Shown here: one piece after another, positions 56,901 to 64,000 of the stretch
Position numbering within the stretch: position 1 is the stretch's first letter
Layout of the letters: each line of letters opens with the position of its first letter
Source of the DNA: Trichomonas vaginalis G3
Taxonomy: Eukaryota > Parabasalia > Trichomonadida > Trichomonadidae
Reading direction: 5' to 3'
Length of the DNA stretch: 64,000 bases
Assembly (NCBI RefSeq): GCF_026262505.1
Contig: NC_067207.1
Location: 14,910,082 to 14,974,081, forward strand
Program-made: the position numbers and the translations under genes
The notes under the pieces: generated by a model
What the model was told of the DNA's origin: nothing
Seen by the model: only the letters and a program-made list of their open reading frames with translations
Databases searched by the model: none

Positions 56901-58505
56901 CTCTCTGATCTCTTTTATCAAGAATATTTTATCTAATGTGCTTTTGTTCCCTTGGCAAAGTTGTAAGGCTGGAGCAATGTCTGATTCTGAATTTTTCAAA
57001 AGTGACAAAATGACGGTTTGAGGGTGAACCAAGCAAGATTTCAAGTCCTGGAAACCTCTGACTCTTGCGTATGTTAATTTCATGTTTGCTGAGTTAAATA
57101 GGACAGGATTATTCAAGAAACCAGTAATTGAAGACAAGATTAATTCTGCTTTTTCAACATCGCAGATATATTGGGTTCCGACTTGTAGGAAAATCAAGGA
57201 CATGATGTCTATGATGACAGCATCCATTACTTCATCATCTTCGATCATTTCGAGGTAATAAGTTAATTTATTTGATTTCTTGCGGCCAATGATGATCCCC
57301 ATGACTTCAATGAGTGCGAAATAGGCATACATGAATGAAGAATCTTTCATTCTATCACTATCACTGATGTTAAACAGAGATTTTCCAAAAATTGATTTTA
57401 ATTGAGCGACAGAAAGGGAATCCATCATTGGATATAAGATGAATGGAACAGATTTGGTCTCAAATGTCTTTAAAGTTACTTTGTTGCCTGTAATTTTGTA
57501 TAATAATGATAATAAATTTTGATCATTGTTCATTGCGTCATAAACTGATGTTAGTACCTTATGTTTAGTTGTTTTCATGACAGAAACCAATATCTTGACG
57601 AATTTCTGCTGGTCAGGCTGAGTTTGATAAGATGCCAGAACAATATAAGGATAAAACAAAGGTAAATCGTTAGCAATGTCATGTGATACCTCGTAGTTTC
57701 CTGCAATGAGTTCTCTGATTGAGTATGTAATGATTTCGTCGAGAAAATGCGTTGTATTTCCCATTTTATTTTTTCGAATGACTTGGTTTATTAATGAAAA
57801 GATTCGATTTTGTTCAAATAGTGTAGATTTCCTTGGATACGGTTCGCTGTATATTGCAAGTGACTGCAATCTCATTACGTCCATCGGATTTTTCAATAAA
57901 ACTAATAATGGGGCAAATTCTTTCATATATTTCTGTTGCAGGAATTCGATTGGAAAGTATTGTATAATGTCATTGTTGATATCTGATTTTAATATGAATA
58001 AATCGAGTTTTAAATAAGAAAATAAAGTAGGTCCGGGAATTTTCGATAAAACTCTGTTGATTGTTGACTGAATTGCTGTATACAATCCAGGTAAGTATGA
58101 ATAAAGCATGACTAAGATGTCAAGGAAACCTTGAACTTCCAAATCTGGAATTTTCTGGGTAATTCCTAATTTAAGATACTCTCCAAGTTTATTCATCCAT
58201 TGGAATGGACTCTTGTCAAGCAAAGAAAGGAAAAAATCTTCAGAAGGAACAAAATTAGAAGGTATATTGAAATATGCAAGGACTGAATACGCACTCCATT
58301 TAACGTAGAAGTATATAGGGCAAAAATCGCATGGTTTCCATTCGGCTGGTTGTCCTGTTTCCAGTAATGGTCGTAATATCTCTTTTAATTCTGATGTAGT
58401 GAATTTTTCAGCGTTAAGGATGCATAACCTTCCTTGCCCACGAAAAAGGTGTTTGATTGTTTGCGAAAGATGGAACTGATTACTCAGACATCCTATCGAA
58501 ATCAT
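53928..58505 (-). CDS. Giant alpha-solenoid protein, possibly spastizin (ZFYVE26)-like
   Basis: 1525 residues from the ATG at 58505 (MISIGCLSNQFHLSQTIKH); the longer frame begins at a TTG and is unlikely. Entirely helical by composition with no membrane helix or catalytic motif. The C-terminal 350 residues (RRLIYLLSTLGEFETVFSQL ... TLYDIQMKLGLYEDAIKSAV) recall the helical repeat region of ZFYVE26/spastizin, and the extreme end (KMAKDMAEKVGDNAARDLAL) fits too, but no FYVE zinc finger is present. If right, it would act with spatacsin and AP-5 in endolysosomal traffic. Alternatives are other coat or tether solenoids. Divergent from the EGF gene with about 60 bases between starts. Confidence 0.5.
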   Translation of the reverse strand: MISIGCLSNQFHLSQTIKHLFRGQGRLCILNAEKFTTSELKEILRPLLETGQPAEWKPCDFCPIYFYVKWSAYSVLAYFNIPSNFVPSEDFFLSLLDKSPFQWMNKLGEYLKLGITQKIPDLEVQGFLDILVMLYSYLPGLYTAIQSTINRVLSKIPGPTLFSYLKLDLFILKSDINNDIIQYFPIEFLQQKYMKEFAPLLVLLKNPMDVMRLQSLAIYSEPYPRKSTLFEQNRIFSLINQVIRKNKMGNTTHFLDEIITYSIRELIAGNYEVSHDIANDLPLFYPYIVLASYQTQPDQQKFVKILVSVMKTTKHKVLTSVYDAMNNDQNLLSLLYKITGNKVTLKTFETKSVPFILYPMMDSLSVAQLKSIFGKSLFNISDSDRMKDSSFMYAYFALIEVMGIIIGRKKSNKLTYYLEMIEDDEVMDAVIIDIMSLIFLQVGTQYICDVEKAELILSSITGFLNNPVLFNSANMKLTYARVRGFQDLKSCLVHPQTVILSLLKNSESDIAPALQLCQGNKSTLDKIFLIKEIRELMKGKFVWQIEINNRDLLGIEYFLSFGDSILPLNSDDNDIKIVVERRKEFRNQEALDIIQTDSLASAIQFYDIGFFEGKVFPKYNLFSSFCSYIGLIKKLSGFSTNVGAQSIVDILNNSSNYSWEDITTLLGPNALEVALQFSRRILLDSVFFKLLKTNFPLVAIAIAVDRKQDSGMFVSQIIAKYTSNFKKVTIKAIPRNLSEVFEIIYYYEDNFMEIPNDILKICAEIAIKERSVKAMNLIWEKDETLFIGMNPLEYTTSEISRLHVFSYIRTVRAQKLGLTYFTPVETVVNTFIYFGDFVGLYEFSEDFRVNILNQLTMICKQNPEIVEKLRNSPIKLFRDLTKQFPQKESYSYYETLKQEFEKIIPNPSKVYEDLPKVIKLFKNIKRENLPPQNLTEYFVKRIVEQVSFLTVFSGGLEARANVMMQRCNRVLEKMRDITGESTIDKIITLSQFVSIFPFTKTAKKYDFHDFQAENKGYVFATICSEMNQRQLMLQFCALWRLDFCPFLFKRAIVCFRQSFIDEGVKELEMVKTVVFSNHAKISSVSTESKELIEQMIQILSGNLLFDMRDEVIKQDREWKGRRGELYEAIMDVFSNECLMYMTKHKNTCDIMQYTFKLLESIDTFPILNRWSTNLNSVTFSSKQMKSLCECLASFNENRRLIYLLSTLGEFETVFSQLEKVPQQKRMTMFRSTIVYPALANSNWNKLWRLVYKSLASRISFIEIFFQFLSKSNMTRTLYDIQMKLGLYEDAIKSAVEGYHLANKWSTCLQIVHCIKDGLKKRISSEQSEIAQKRNILSLENLSMMLTRTQVQESIVNYAMKNKLPFNPDLEIIRSRENAESTAVFLLNNHEYSLVFDVLSTGVQPTSVFKEFVRKLAKNGPIALNKYCLAMNIKDEALYETTVSNIMSAMSQLTTDRNSLRAFIDTCVKTERAKIGIFMQNRFLIDALNLMKKKRKEYILQIKMAKDMAEKVGDNAARDLALSMIK

Positions 58506-58553
58506 CAAAAAACCTTTTTTGGGAGTGTCAAATAGCAAAAAAAATTTATTTTA

Positions 58554-58559
58554 TCATTA
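58554..58559 (+). promoter_or_regulatory. Initiator (Inr) of the EGF-like gene
   Basis: TCATTA, a perfect fit to TCA(+1)YWW, 10 bases before the ATG at 58566, in the short divergent promoter shared with the solenoid gene. Confidence 0.7.
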
Positions 58560-58565
58560 CGACGA

Positions 58566-59243
58566 ATGTTTCTCATTAATTCTTTACTTTTAGCTAAAAC
58601 TAATATGGCAGTAGAAACTACTAACTGCATGTACAATAATACTTACCGCGATGAAAACAATAATTGTGTTTGTTTGCCAGGATATTTCAATGATCCCGAA
58701 AAAGGTATTAATGATTGCTATACATGTAAAGATGGATGTCATAGTATGGCTTTATGTGTTCATCCCGGTATATGTATTTGCGCACAAGGTCTTATTGGTG
58801 ATGGTCAAAAGTGTTGGTTCCCTCTTCCAAAGCAATATGTATTCGATATACCAGAACCACTTGAAACAGGTGGTTACAACCTAACCATTAAGGTCAGACA
58901 TCCAAAAAATCATATTGTTTATAAATTATATTGTCAGATTGGAGGAGAAATATTCGAATCACATAGTTTCAATGTTACGGTTGCTTATTTCATCATTCCT
59001 ATGTCAATTTACGGTTATCAAAATATCACAATTTCTTACGATAAAATGAATTGGTCTCCTGACGTCAAAAGAATATACTTCCAAAAGACTTATAGCCATC
59101 AATTTATTAACGAAAGTACTCCATTCGTATTCGCTCTTCTCGTAGTCGTTCTCATTGGTACGTGTTTGTTACACGGAAAAGGAGCTATTTTTGATAAAGA
59201 GGAAGAGATACCACTTCCTCATGTCACAGACAATGCTAAATAA
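58566..59243 (+). CDS. EGF-like single-pass membrane protein
   Basis: 225 residues. A short hydrophobic N-terminus (MFLINSLLLA) may be a signal peptide. Residues of about 22-85 hold an EGF-like Cys pattern (NNCVCLPGYFND, YTCKDGCHSMALCVHPGICI, CAQGLIGDGQKC). A beta-sandwich-like region follows (YNLTIKVRHPKNHIVYKLYC), then a membrane helix (FVFALLVVVLIGTCLL) and an acidic cytoplasmic tail. Probably a cell-surface protein; partner unknown. The stop is TAA followed by AA, giving the UAAA poly(A) signal. Confidence 0.75.
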   Translation: MFLINSLLLAKTNMAVETTNCMYNNTYRDENNNCVCLPGYFNDPEKGINDCYTCKDGCHSMALCVHPGICICAQGLIGDGQKCWFPLPKQYVFDIPEPLETGGYNLTIKVRHPKNHIVYKLYCQIGGEIFESHSFNVTVAYFIIPMSIYGYQNITISYDKMNWSPDVKRIYFQKTYSHQFINESTPFVFALLVVVLIGTCLLHGKGAIFDKEEEIPLPHVTDNAK

Positions 59244-59800
59244 AATTTGTTTGTATATTTTTTATTTCCAAATCATATGGTTTTTGAGAGTTTTCCTAAT
59301 GTTTTCTTATTTGTTGTATGGAAATCTAATAATTGGTAATATTAATATGATATAATGAACGTATTTTATTTCGGATTTTATTCGTTACTACAGGATTTTG
59401 ATCAGTTTTTTGAGTTTTTTATTACAAATGATGACAAAGAGAGATTTTAATAATGAAAAATCTGTTCTCAAAATCAAGATTTTATCCTGTCACCTTTTTG
59501 ATCTCTGTTGACTCGAAACGAGAGAAAAAGTAGTCCATCAACATAGGACAGGCAGTATTTAGCTCTGAAATGATCTTAGTATTGAAATAAATACCGTACA
59601 TATTCAACTAAACCTATATATTTCCCAATAATTGAAAGATAATCATGGGACAGAAAGTTGATATGAAATGTCTCCAATATTTATGTATTTTAATAAATGA
59701 TAGGAATACAGTAAGAATAGCTATAAGATATCGAATTTTGGAGAGGGTACACAAAAATTTTTGGATGATGGCCATGGGTTCTTCCTATCGTCGTCCTATT
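59244..59800. other. Intergenic region upstream of eRF1
   Basis: AT-rich, with short frames and no domain. Nothing recognisable apart from the eRF1 initiator at its right end. Confidence 0.5.
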
Positions 59801-59806
59801 TCATTT
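59801..59806 (+). promoter_or_regulatory. Initiator (Inr) of eRF1
   Basis: TCATTT, fitting TCA(+1)YWW, with the A only 8 bases before the ATG at 59811, the usual short trichomonad leader. Confidence 0.75.
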
Positions 59807-59810
59807 TATC

Positions 59811-61127
59811 ATGCCGCCAAAAGCGCGCACAGAAGAAGAGATCGATCCAATCGAATTGTTCAAGATCAAGCGCCTCATCAACTACCTTCGTGATGCACAT
59901 GGTGATGGCACTTCCATGGTTACAATTCTTATTCCACCAGGTGATGCTGTTCACCGTATGCGTCAGAAGCTTACAGATGAACTTGGTACAGCCTCAAACA
60001 TCAAGAACAGAGTTAACAGACAATCAGTCGAAGCAGCCATTACAGCCGCTATTCAAAAACTTGGTCAATTCAACAGCACACCTCCAAATGGCCTTTGCGT
60101 CTTCTGTGGCACAATCATTGAAGAAGGCAAGGAAAAGAAGCTTATGAAAGATTTCGAGCCTTTCCGTCCACTCCACCAATCTCTTTACATTTGCGATCGC
60201 CGCTTCCACGTCGAGCCACTCGCTGATCTTCTCCAGACCAACGAAAAGTTCGGCTTCATCATTATGGATGGTCAAGGTACTCTTTACGGTATGGTCGCTG
60301 GTGCATCCCGTACAGTCCTTCACAAATTCTCTGTCGACCTTCCAAAGAAGCACAACAAGGGTGGTCAGTCATCCATCCGTTTCGCACGTCTTCGTCTCGA
60401 AGCCCGTCACAACTACGTCCACAAGGTCGCTGAATACGCCGTCCAGCACTTCATTCCAGATGGTGCTGAGCCAAACGTTACAGGTCTTATCCTTGCTGGT
60501 TCTGCAGATTTCAAGAACGTCCTTGCCCAATCAGATCTTTTCGATATCCGTCTTAGAAACATCATTCTTGGTATCTACGATATTTGCTATGGTGGCGAAG
60601 AAGGTTTCAACCAGACAATCAAGATGGCTGCTCCACTTCTTGCCGATGTCAGACTTGTTCGTGAACAAGAGCTTCTCCAGAAGCTTTTCGATACAATCGG
60701 TACAAACGGCCCATGCGCTTTCGGTATCAAGGAAACAATGATGGCCTACGATTCCGGTGCTATCGAAACAATGATCTTATGGGATGAACTCAACGTTTAC
60801 CGCTGCACAATGGAAAAGGATAACGGTGACTCAGAAGTCGAGTACTATACAGAATACCAGCTCGAAAAGGGTGACCACCTCAAGTCCGAATATCACCACC
60901 TCAAGGAGAAGATCCTCCTTACAGAATGGATGGCTGATCACCATAAAGAGAAGGGTGCTAAGCTCGAATTCGTTACAGATAAGAGCCCAGAAGGTGCTCA
61001 GTTCATCAAGGGCCTTTCCGGCATTGGCGCGCTCCTCCGCTTCCAGATGAGCTTCGATGTTTATAAGGAGAACACAGACGACGACGGATTTGACTCTGAC
61101 TTCGATGACGATGAGGATCTCCTCTAA
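59811..61127 (+). CDS. ERF1: Translation release factor eRF1
   Basis: 438 residues, full length for the family. GTS at 33-35 (GDGTSMVTILIPP), the stop-codon recognition loop NIKN at 63-66 in place of the usual NIKS, YICDRRF (YxCxxxF) at 126-132, and the peptidyl-hydrolysis loop NKGGQSS (GGQ at 184-186). The C-terminus is acidic (DSDFDDDEDLL), where eRF3 binds. It recognises all three stop codons in the A site and triggers release. Codons are strongly biased to C-ending forms, unlike the neighbours, typical of a highly expressed gene. TAA is followed by A (UAAA signal). Confidence 0.97.
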   Translation: MPPKARTEEEIDPIELFKIKRLINYLRDAHGDGTSMVTILIPPGDAVHRMRQKLTDELGTASNIKNRVNRQSVEAAITAAIQKLGQFNSTPPNGLCVFCGTIIEEGKEKKLMKDFEPFRPLHQSLYICDRRFHVEPLADLLQTNEKFGFIIMDGQGTLYGMVAGASRTVLHKFSVDLPKKHNKGGQSSIRFARLRLEARHNYVHKVAEYAVQHFIPDGAEPNVTGLILAGSADFKNVLAQSDLFDIRLRNIILGIYDICYGGEEGFNQTIKMAAPLLADVRLVREQELLQKLFDTIGTNGPCAFGIKETMMAYDSGAIETMILWDELNVYRCTMEKDNGDSEVEYYTEYQLEKGDHLKSEYHHLKEKILLTEWMADHHKEKGAKLEFVTDKSPEGAQFIKGLSGIGALLRFQMSFDVYKENTDDDGFDSDFDDDEDLL

Positions 61128-61259
61128 ATTGGATAAAGTATTTTGCAGAATATTAAGCTTAAACTCATTATATTTAATTTCATTTAAATAGATTCCTTTT
61201 TATGATTCTATTTAAGATTTCAATAAATTTTATGAATTTGTTTCGATTTGTTGAATGTA

Positions 61260-61400
61260 AGAAAGAGCTCTTCATTATTCTGCAACTGAAGATAGCAAAG
61301 AGATAGCAGAATTTCTTATACAATGGATAAATTCGGAAAATCTGTTCATCACTATGCAGTATATGGGAAAATATCAATGAAATTAAGTCATTGTTCCATC
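61260..61400 (+). pseudogene. Ankyrin-repeat gene fragment, decayed
   Basis: One frame reads RALHYSATEDSKEIAEFLIQ, which is a typical trichomonad ankyrin helix pair; just after it another frame reads MDKFGKSVHHYAVYGK, the beginning of the next repeat. A frameshift near 61320 separates them and no start or longer frame exists. A dead scrap of the ankyrin family. Confidence 0.6.
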
Positions 61401-61578
61401 CAAACAGTTAAGGAACACAGTCCCTTGCTAATTTTGGTGAATTTTTATTTTTCAAAAAAAATTATCGGGAAACTTATATTAAAATTAATGGAATATTTTG
61501 GATTCTAATTGATTTACTATTTGTTTTTGCAATTTGTTAATGAATTTCAAGTTGAGAGCAAAAAGCGGTTTTGATGGA

Positions 61579-61583
61579 CCTTT
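61579..61583 (+). promoter_or_regulatory. M5-like core promoter (CCTTT) of the uS9 gene
   Basis: CCTTT four bases from the ATG at 61587. The M5 motif (CCTTT at the transcription start) is one of the Inr alternatives described in T. vaginalis; here no TCAYW initiator is close to the ATG. Confidence 0.5.
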
Positions 61584-61586
61584 GTT

Positions 61587-62009
61587 ATGAAGAGTGTCCA
61601 AGTTTTTGGTCGTAAGAAGACAGCTACAGCCGTCGCTTACTGCTGCGAAGGAAGTGGTCTCATCAAGCTTAATGGCACACCAATCAACATGGTCTCCTCT
61701 GAGACTCTCCGTGCTAAGATCCTTGAACCTCTTCAACTTATCGGCGAAGAGTCATGGGGCAACCTCGATATCCGCGTTCGCGTTCACGGTGGTGGCCATG
61801 TCGCTCAGGTCTACGCTATCCGCCAGGCTGTTGCCAAGGCCATCGTTGCATACTACCAGAAGTATGTAGATGAGGCTACAAAGACAGAAATCAAGAACAC
61901 ACTCCTCGGCTACGATCGTACACTCCTTGTTGCTGATCCACGTCGTATGGAGCCAAAGAAGTTTGGTGGTCAGGGTGCCCGTGTCCGCAGACAGATGTCA
62001 TACCGTTAA
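61587..62009 (+). CDS. RPS16: Ribosomal protein uS9 (S16)
   Basis: 140 residues, the usual length. [16 protein letters not shown] at the start, the core [20 protein letters not shown] and the end [20 protein letters not shown] followed by RRQMSYR are all signature parts of uS9; the C-terminal tail reaches the decoding centre near the P-site tRNA. Codon use is strongly C-biased as in eRF1. TAA followed by A gives the UAAA signal. It converges with the GINS gene downstream. Confidence 0.97.
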   Translation: MKSVQVFGRKKTATAVAYCCEGSGLIKLNGTPINMVSSETLRAKILEPLQLIGEESWGNLDIRVRVHGGGHVAQVYAIRQAVAKAIVAYYQKYVDEATKTEIKNTLLGYDRTLLVADPRRMEPKKFGGQGARVRRQMSYR

Positions 62010-62167
62010 AGATTTAATAATTATACTAACTTTAATGCAAATATATTAAATACAACAAAAAATTAATAATTTATTTTTACTTACAATATCTCTACAGTTT
62101 CTAACACATTAGATCTATTCATTTCATTTGATATTTGAGTTGCAACTAATATTTCTTGAAATTTCTA

Positions 62168-62761
62168 TTAAATAAATACAACATCGCCAGAATTATAAAG
62201 ATGCTCAATTGCATCATATTTGGCGAAGTAAATTTGATCTTTGACAATGTCAACAGGTTCAGAGTCTTGGAATGCGGTTAATGATTGTGAACCACTTGTA
62301 CGAAGAGCTTTGAAGAATACAAAGCCATGATCAACACTAGCTTCACTCTCTGGGGTGAACTCCAAAGTGGCTGGTCCTTGATTGTTTTTCATTGCATTAA
62401 CTAAATTTGTTACAAATTGATTTTCTACTGAAGAGAGATTGGCTTCTTCCGGTATTATACCTCCTTCTACGTATTTAACAATCTTGTTGAATCTTGTTTG
62501 ATAATATGATCTGATTAAAAATTTAATTCGAAGTAAATCGAGTTCTTGTGCTTGTTGGATACGACGTAATATTTTGGATCCATCATTATCAGCTGCATTT
62601 TCGCGAGCATTATCTCTCATCTGTTCGAATTTTTCTGTTTCTGCATCAACTACTTCTTTTAATGCTTCAACATTCTCTGGTTTATATGGTAATATAAATT
62701 CTGTAGACTTTTCGTTGCTTAAGTCGTTTATGAGACGAGGTATTAGTTCTTGGCTACTCAT
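62168..62761 (-). CDS. SLD5: GINS complex subunit Sld5
   Basis: 197 residues from the ATG at 62761 (MSSQELIPRLINDLSNEKST). The A-domain helices (DLLRIKFLIRSYYQTRFNKI) and the C-terminal B-domain ending VDIVKDQIYFAKYDAIEHLY then NSGDVVFI match Sld5 (compare the family ending YxIDLxxGxxxLIRYxxIxxLxxxGxVxLI). GINS joins Mcm2-7 and Cdc45 as the CMG helicase in DNA replication. The frame is open 42 bases upstream but the later ATG matches the family start. Confidence 0.85.
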   Translation of the reverse strand: MSSQELIPRLINDLSNEKSTEFILPYKPENVEALKEVVDAETEKFEQMRDNARENAADNDGSKILRRIQQAQELDLLRIKFLIRSYYQTRFNKIVKYVEGGIIPEEANLSSVENQFVTNLVNAMKNNQGPATLEFTPESEASVDHGFVFFKALRTSGSQSLTAFQDSEPVDIVKDQIYFAKYDAIEHLYNSGDVVFI

Positions 62762-62803
62762 AATGGACGTTTTAAAAATAAATTGCAGTAACTTGTCAAC
62801 CAA

Positions 62804-63103
62804 AAGTATCTTTATATGTTCATCACAATGAGTGCGTTATCCTTAATTTCACCAGATCCTAAAAAAGAAATAATGAAATTATTGAAAAACTTTTGATTAT
62901 CAAGCATCTTCACTGTAAATTAATGTTTGTTTGGTGTTTGTGTATGCAAATTCTTATAATACGTATATCATATAAGAGATTTTGATTCATATCATGGTTT
63001 TAATCAAGCAGATAATAGATAAATTCTAAATTAGATTATCACGATTTATACAATAAGTTTAAAAATAAATACAAATAAAAAATAAAAATAAAAAAAAATA
63101 ATA
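62804..63103. other. Spacer between Sld5 and IFT139
   Basis: AT-rich. A 22-codon plus-strand frame at 62830 (MSALSLISPDPKKEIMKLL) behind a TCATCACA stretch is too short to judge. Otherwise nothing recognisable. Confidence 0.4.
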
Positions 63104-64000
63104 TTAAGCTTTTTGAGTAAGTTTCTTGTAAGCATTTACAAGGATATTAGATTTAACATCCCTGTACATTGGATTTATATCGAGTATGCATCTGCAAACA
63201 TGCAAAGCTTCCTGTTCTCTTCCACTCCTCATCAAACAAACAGCCAAATTATAAGCCATTTCCAAGTCTTTTCTATCAGTTAGTTCCCAGCACATTCCGT
63301 ATGCATTTGCTGCTTCATTGTACATCTTAATCTTTTGGTTGAATGTTGCAGACAATTCCCAAGCAGCGAAAGAACTTTTGTTGATACTCAAAGCCAAAGA
63401 TGAATCATGTTTTGCTGATAGATATGTTCCTGACTGTGACATTACTGTTGCTCTGATCAAATAAGCTTCAACAAAGAAAGAATGTGTCTCGTGTGTTATT
63501 GGTGATTGTACGAGGTTATAAACATGTTTCAATGCGATATCAACCTTTTGTTGTCTCATTCCACATCTTGCACATCCAATTGTAGCTGCTAATGATATTT
63601 GGAGAAGTGGATTTTCGCTGTTACTTTCAGAAATAGCACTATAAATCGTGTAGGCTTCTGCAACACTTTTTTCATCATTTCTAGCACATAAAACATCGGC
63701 ATTTAACAGTTGTTTCTCGTATGCATCGATGTCCATTGTTTGGATTAAGCTCTTGGCTTTCTCAAGGTTCTCATCTGTACTCAATTTCTCTTTCGTCATC
63801 CATATATATCTGCATTTCGGATTTGTCAGAATTTGGAATGCGACCAATTTTGCGGAAAGTCCCCACATTCTGCTGGCAAAGATCTTTGTCATGAGCTTGA
63901 GGCTGCCATCTGTATCTCCTGAGTGCATGAGATAGAGTCCTTGAACGAAAATGAAGTTGGAAGAAGTGTTTTGGAAATTAACAAAAGGTTTTGCAAGATC
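63104..64000 (-). CDS. IFT139: IFT139 (TTC21B) homologue, C-terminal part, runs off the right edge
   Basis: A TPR-rich coding region open from the window edge to a TAA at 63104; the Met at 63928 is internal. Family landmarks: FVQGLYLMHSGDTDGSLKLM, SRMWGLSAKLVAFQILTNPK and the C-terminal series SFAAWELSATFNQKIKMYNE, RKDLEMAYNLAVCLMRSGRE and CRCILDINPMYRDVKSNILV, which follows the end of TTC21B/IFT139 (...NPAxGYxLAFNYLKAKR...HPTYPKIRKDIL). IFT139 is a subunit of the IFT-A complex for retrograde transport in flagella. A second flagellar gene in the window with CCDC39. Confidence 0.8.
   Translation of the reverse strand, partial: DLAKPFVNFQNTSSNFIFVQGLYLMHSGDTDGSLKLMTKIFASRMWGLSAKLVAFQILTNPKCRYIWMTKEKLSTDENLEKAKSLIQTMDIDAYEKQLLNADVLCARNDEKSVAEAYTIYSAISESNSENPLLQISLAATIGCARCGMRQQKVDIALKHVYNLVQSPITHETHSFFVEAYLIRATVMSQSGTYLSAKHDSSLALSINKSSFAAWELSATFNQKIKMYNEAANAYGMCWELTDRKDLEMAYNLAVCLMRSGREQEALHVCRCILDINPMYRDVKSNILVNAYKKLTQKA

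Larger units (their letters stand above)
61128..61586. other. Intergenic region with ankyrin scrap
   Basis: AT-rich spacer between eRF1 and the uS9 gene. Contains a decayed ankyrin-repeat fragment (entered separately) and a promoter at its right end. Confidence 0.6.

Noticed and set aside
59997-60008. Altered genetic code suggested by NIKN in eRF1
   Set aside because: All recognised host genes read cleanly with the standard code and end in TAA or TAG.
1-64000. tRNA, rRNA, CRISPR arrays and introns
   Set aside because: No cloverleaf, rRNA core or spaced-repeat array was seen; the regular 25-bp repeats have no unique spacers; the trichomonad intron 3' motif ACTAACACACAG was not found.

Overview
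The window looks like a nuclear contig from Trichomonas vaginalis or a very close trichomonad. Host genes are AT-rich, no introns are visible, 5' leaders are very short, TCAYTW-type initiator motifs lie 10-25 bases before start codons, and stop codons are often followed by A (the UAAA poly(A) signal). Two large Maverick/Polinton elements and a Tvmar1-type mariner are present, together with ankyrin, Pmp-like and single-pass surface-protein families typical of trichomonads.

Region by region. 1 to about 14.7 kb is the right-hand part of one Maverick (element A): B-family polymerase, KilA-N and T5orf172 proteins, chromodomain integrase, phage-like tail-fibre and collagen-like proteins, capsid-like proteins and packaging ATPase. 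14.7-15.5 kb is a 5'-truncated mariner sitting against a host ankyrin gene that has lost its 5' end. 17.1-19.9 kb is CCDC39, an axonemal ruler protein. 19.9-23.2 kb has no convincing protein gene. It holds near-identical ~590-bp repeats flanking a cluster of hairpins, three of them exactly 68 nt long with compensating stem changes. 23,180-48,252 is a second, 25-kb Maverick (element B) with both ends present, homopolymer A/T termini and a (T)ACCG target duplication inside another copy of the same host repeat. 49.0-64 kb is host: a large surface protein, broken Pmp-like surface-protein fragments, a giant alpha-solenoid protein that may be spastizin-like, an EGF-like membrane protein, eRF1, a decayed ankyrin scrap, ribosomal protein uS9/RPS16, the GINS subunit Sld5 and the C-terminal part of the intraflagellar transport protein IFT139.

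How the genes work together. Element B carries a replication module (SF3 helicase and a polymerase-domain B-family protein), a packaging and capsid module (ATPase, double-jelly-roll capsid remnant, minor-capsid-like and tail-fibre-like proteins), an integrase, an HNH nuclease, several KilA-N DNA-binding proteins and an adenine DNA methyltransferase. Its left, structural block is visibly decayed (around ten or more breaks) while much of the rest is still open reading frame. Both Mavericks are treated here as fossils.

The observations most worth a second look are the covarying 68-nt hairpin trio, two distinct classes of short upstream motif in Maverick genes that seem to split non-structural from structural genes, GC-rich palindromes carried in frame inside Maverick genes, and a family of GGTGA/TCACC hairpin modules between Maverick genes.
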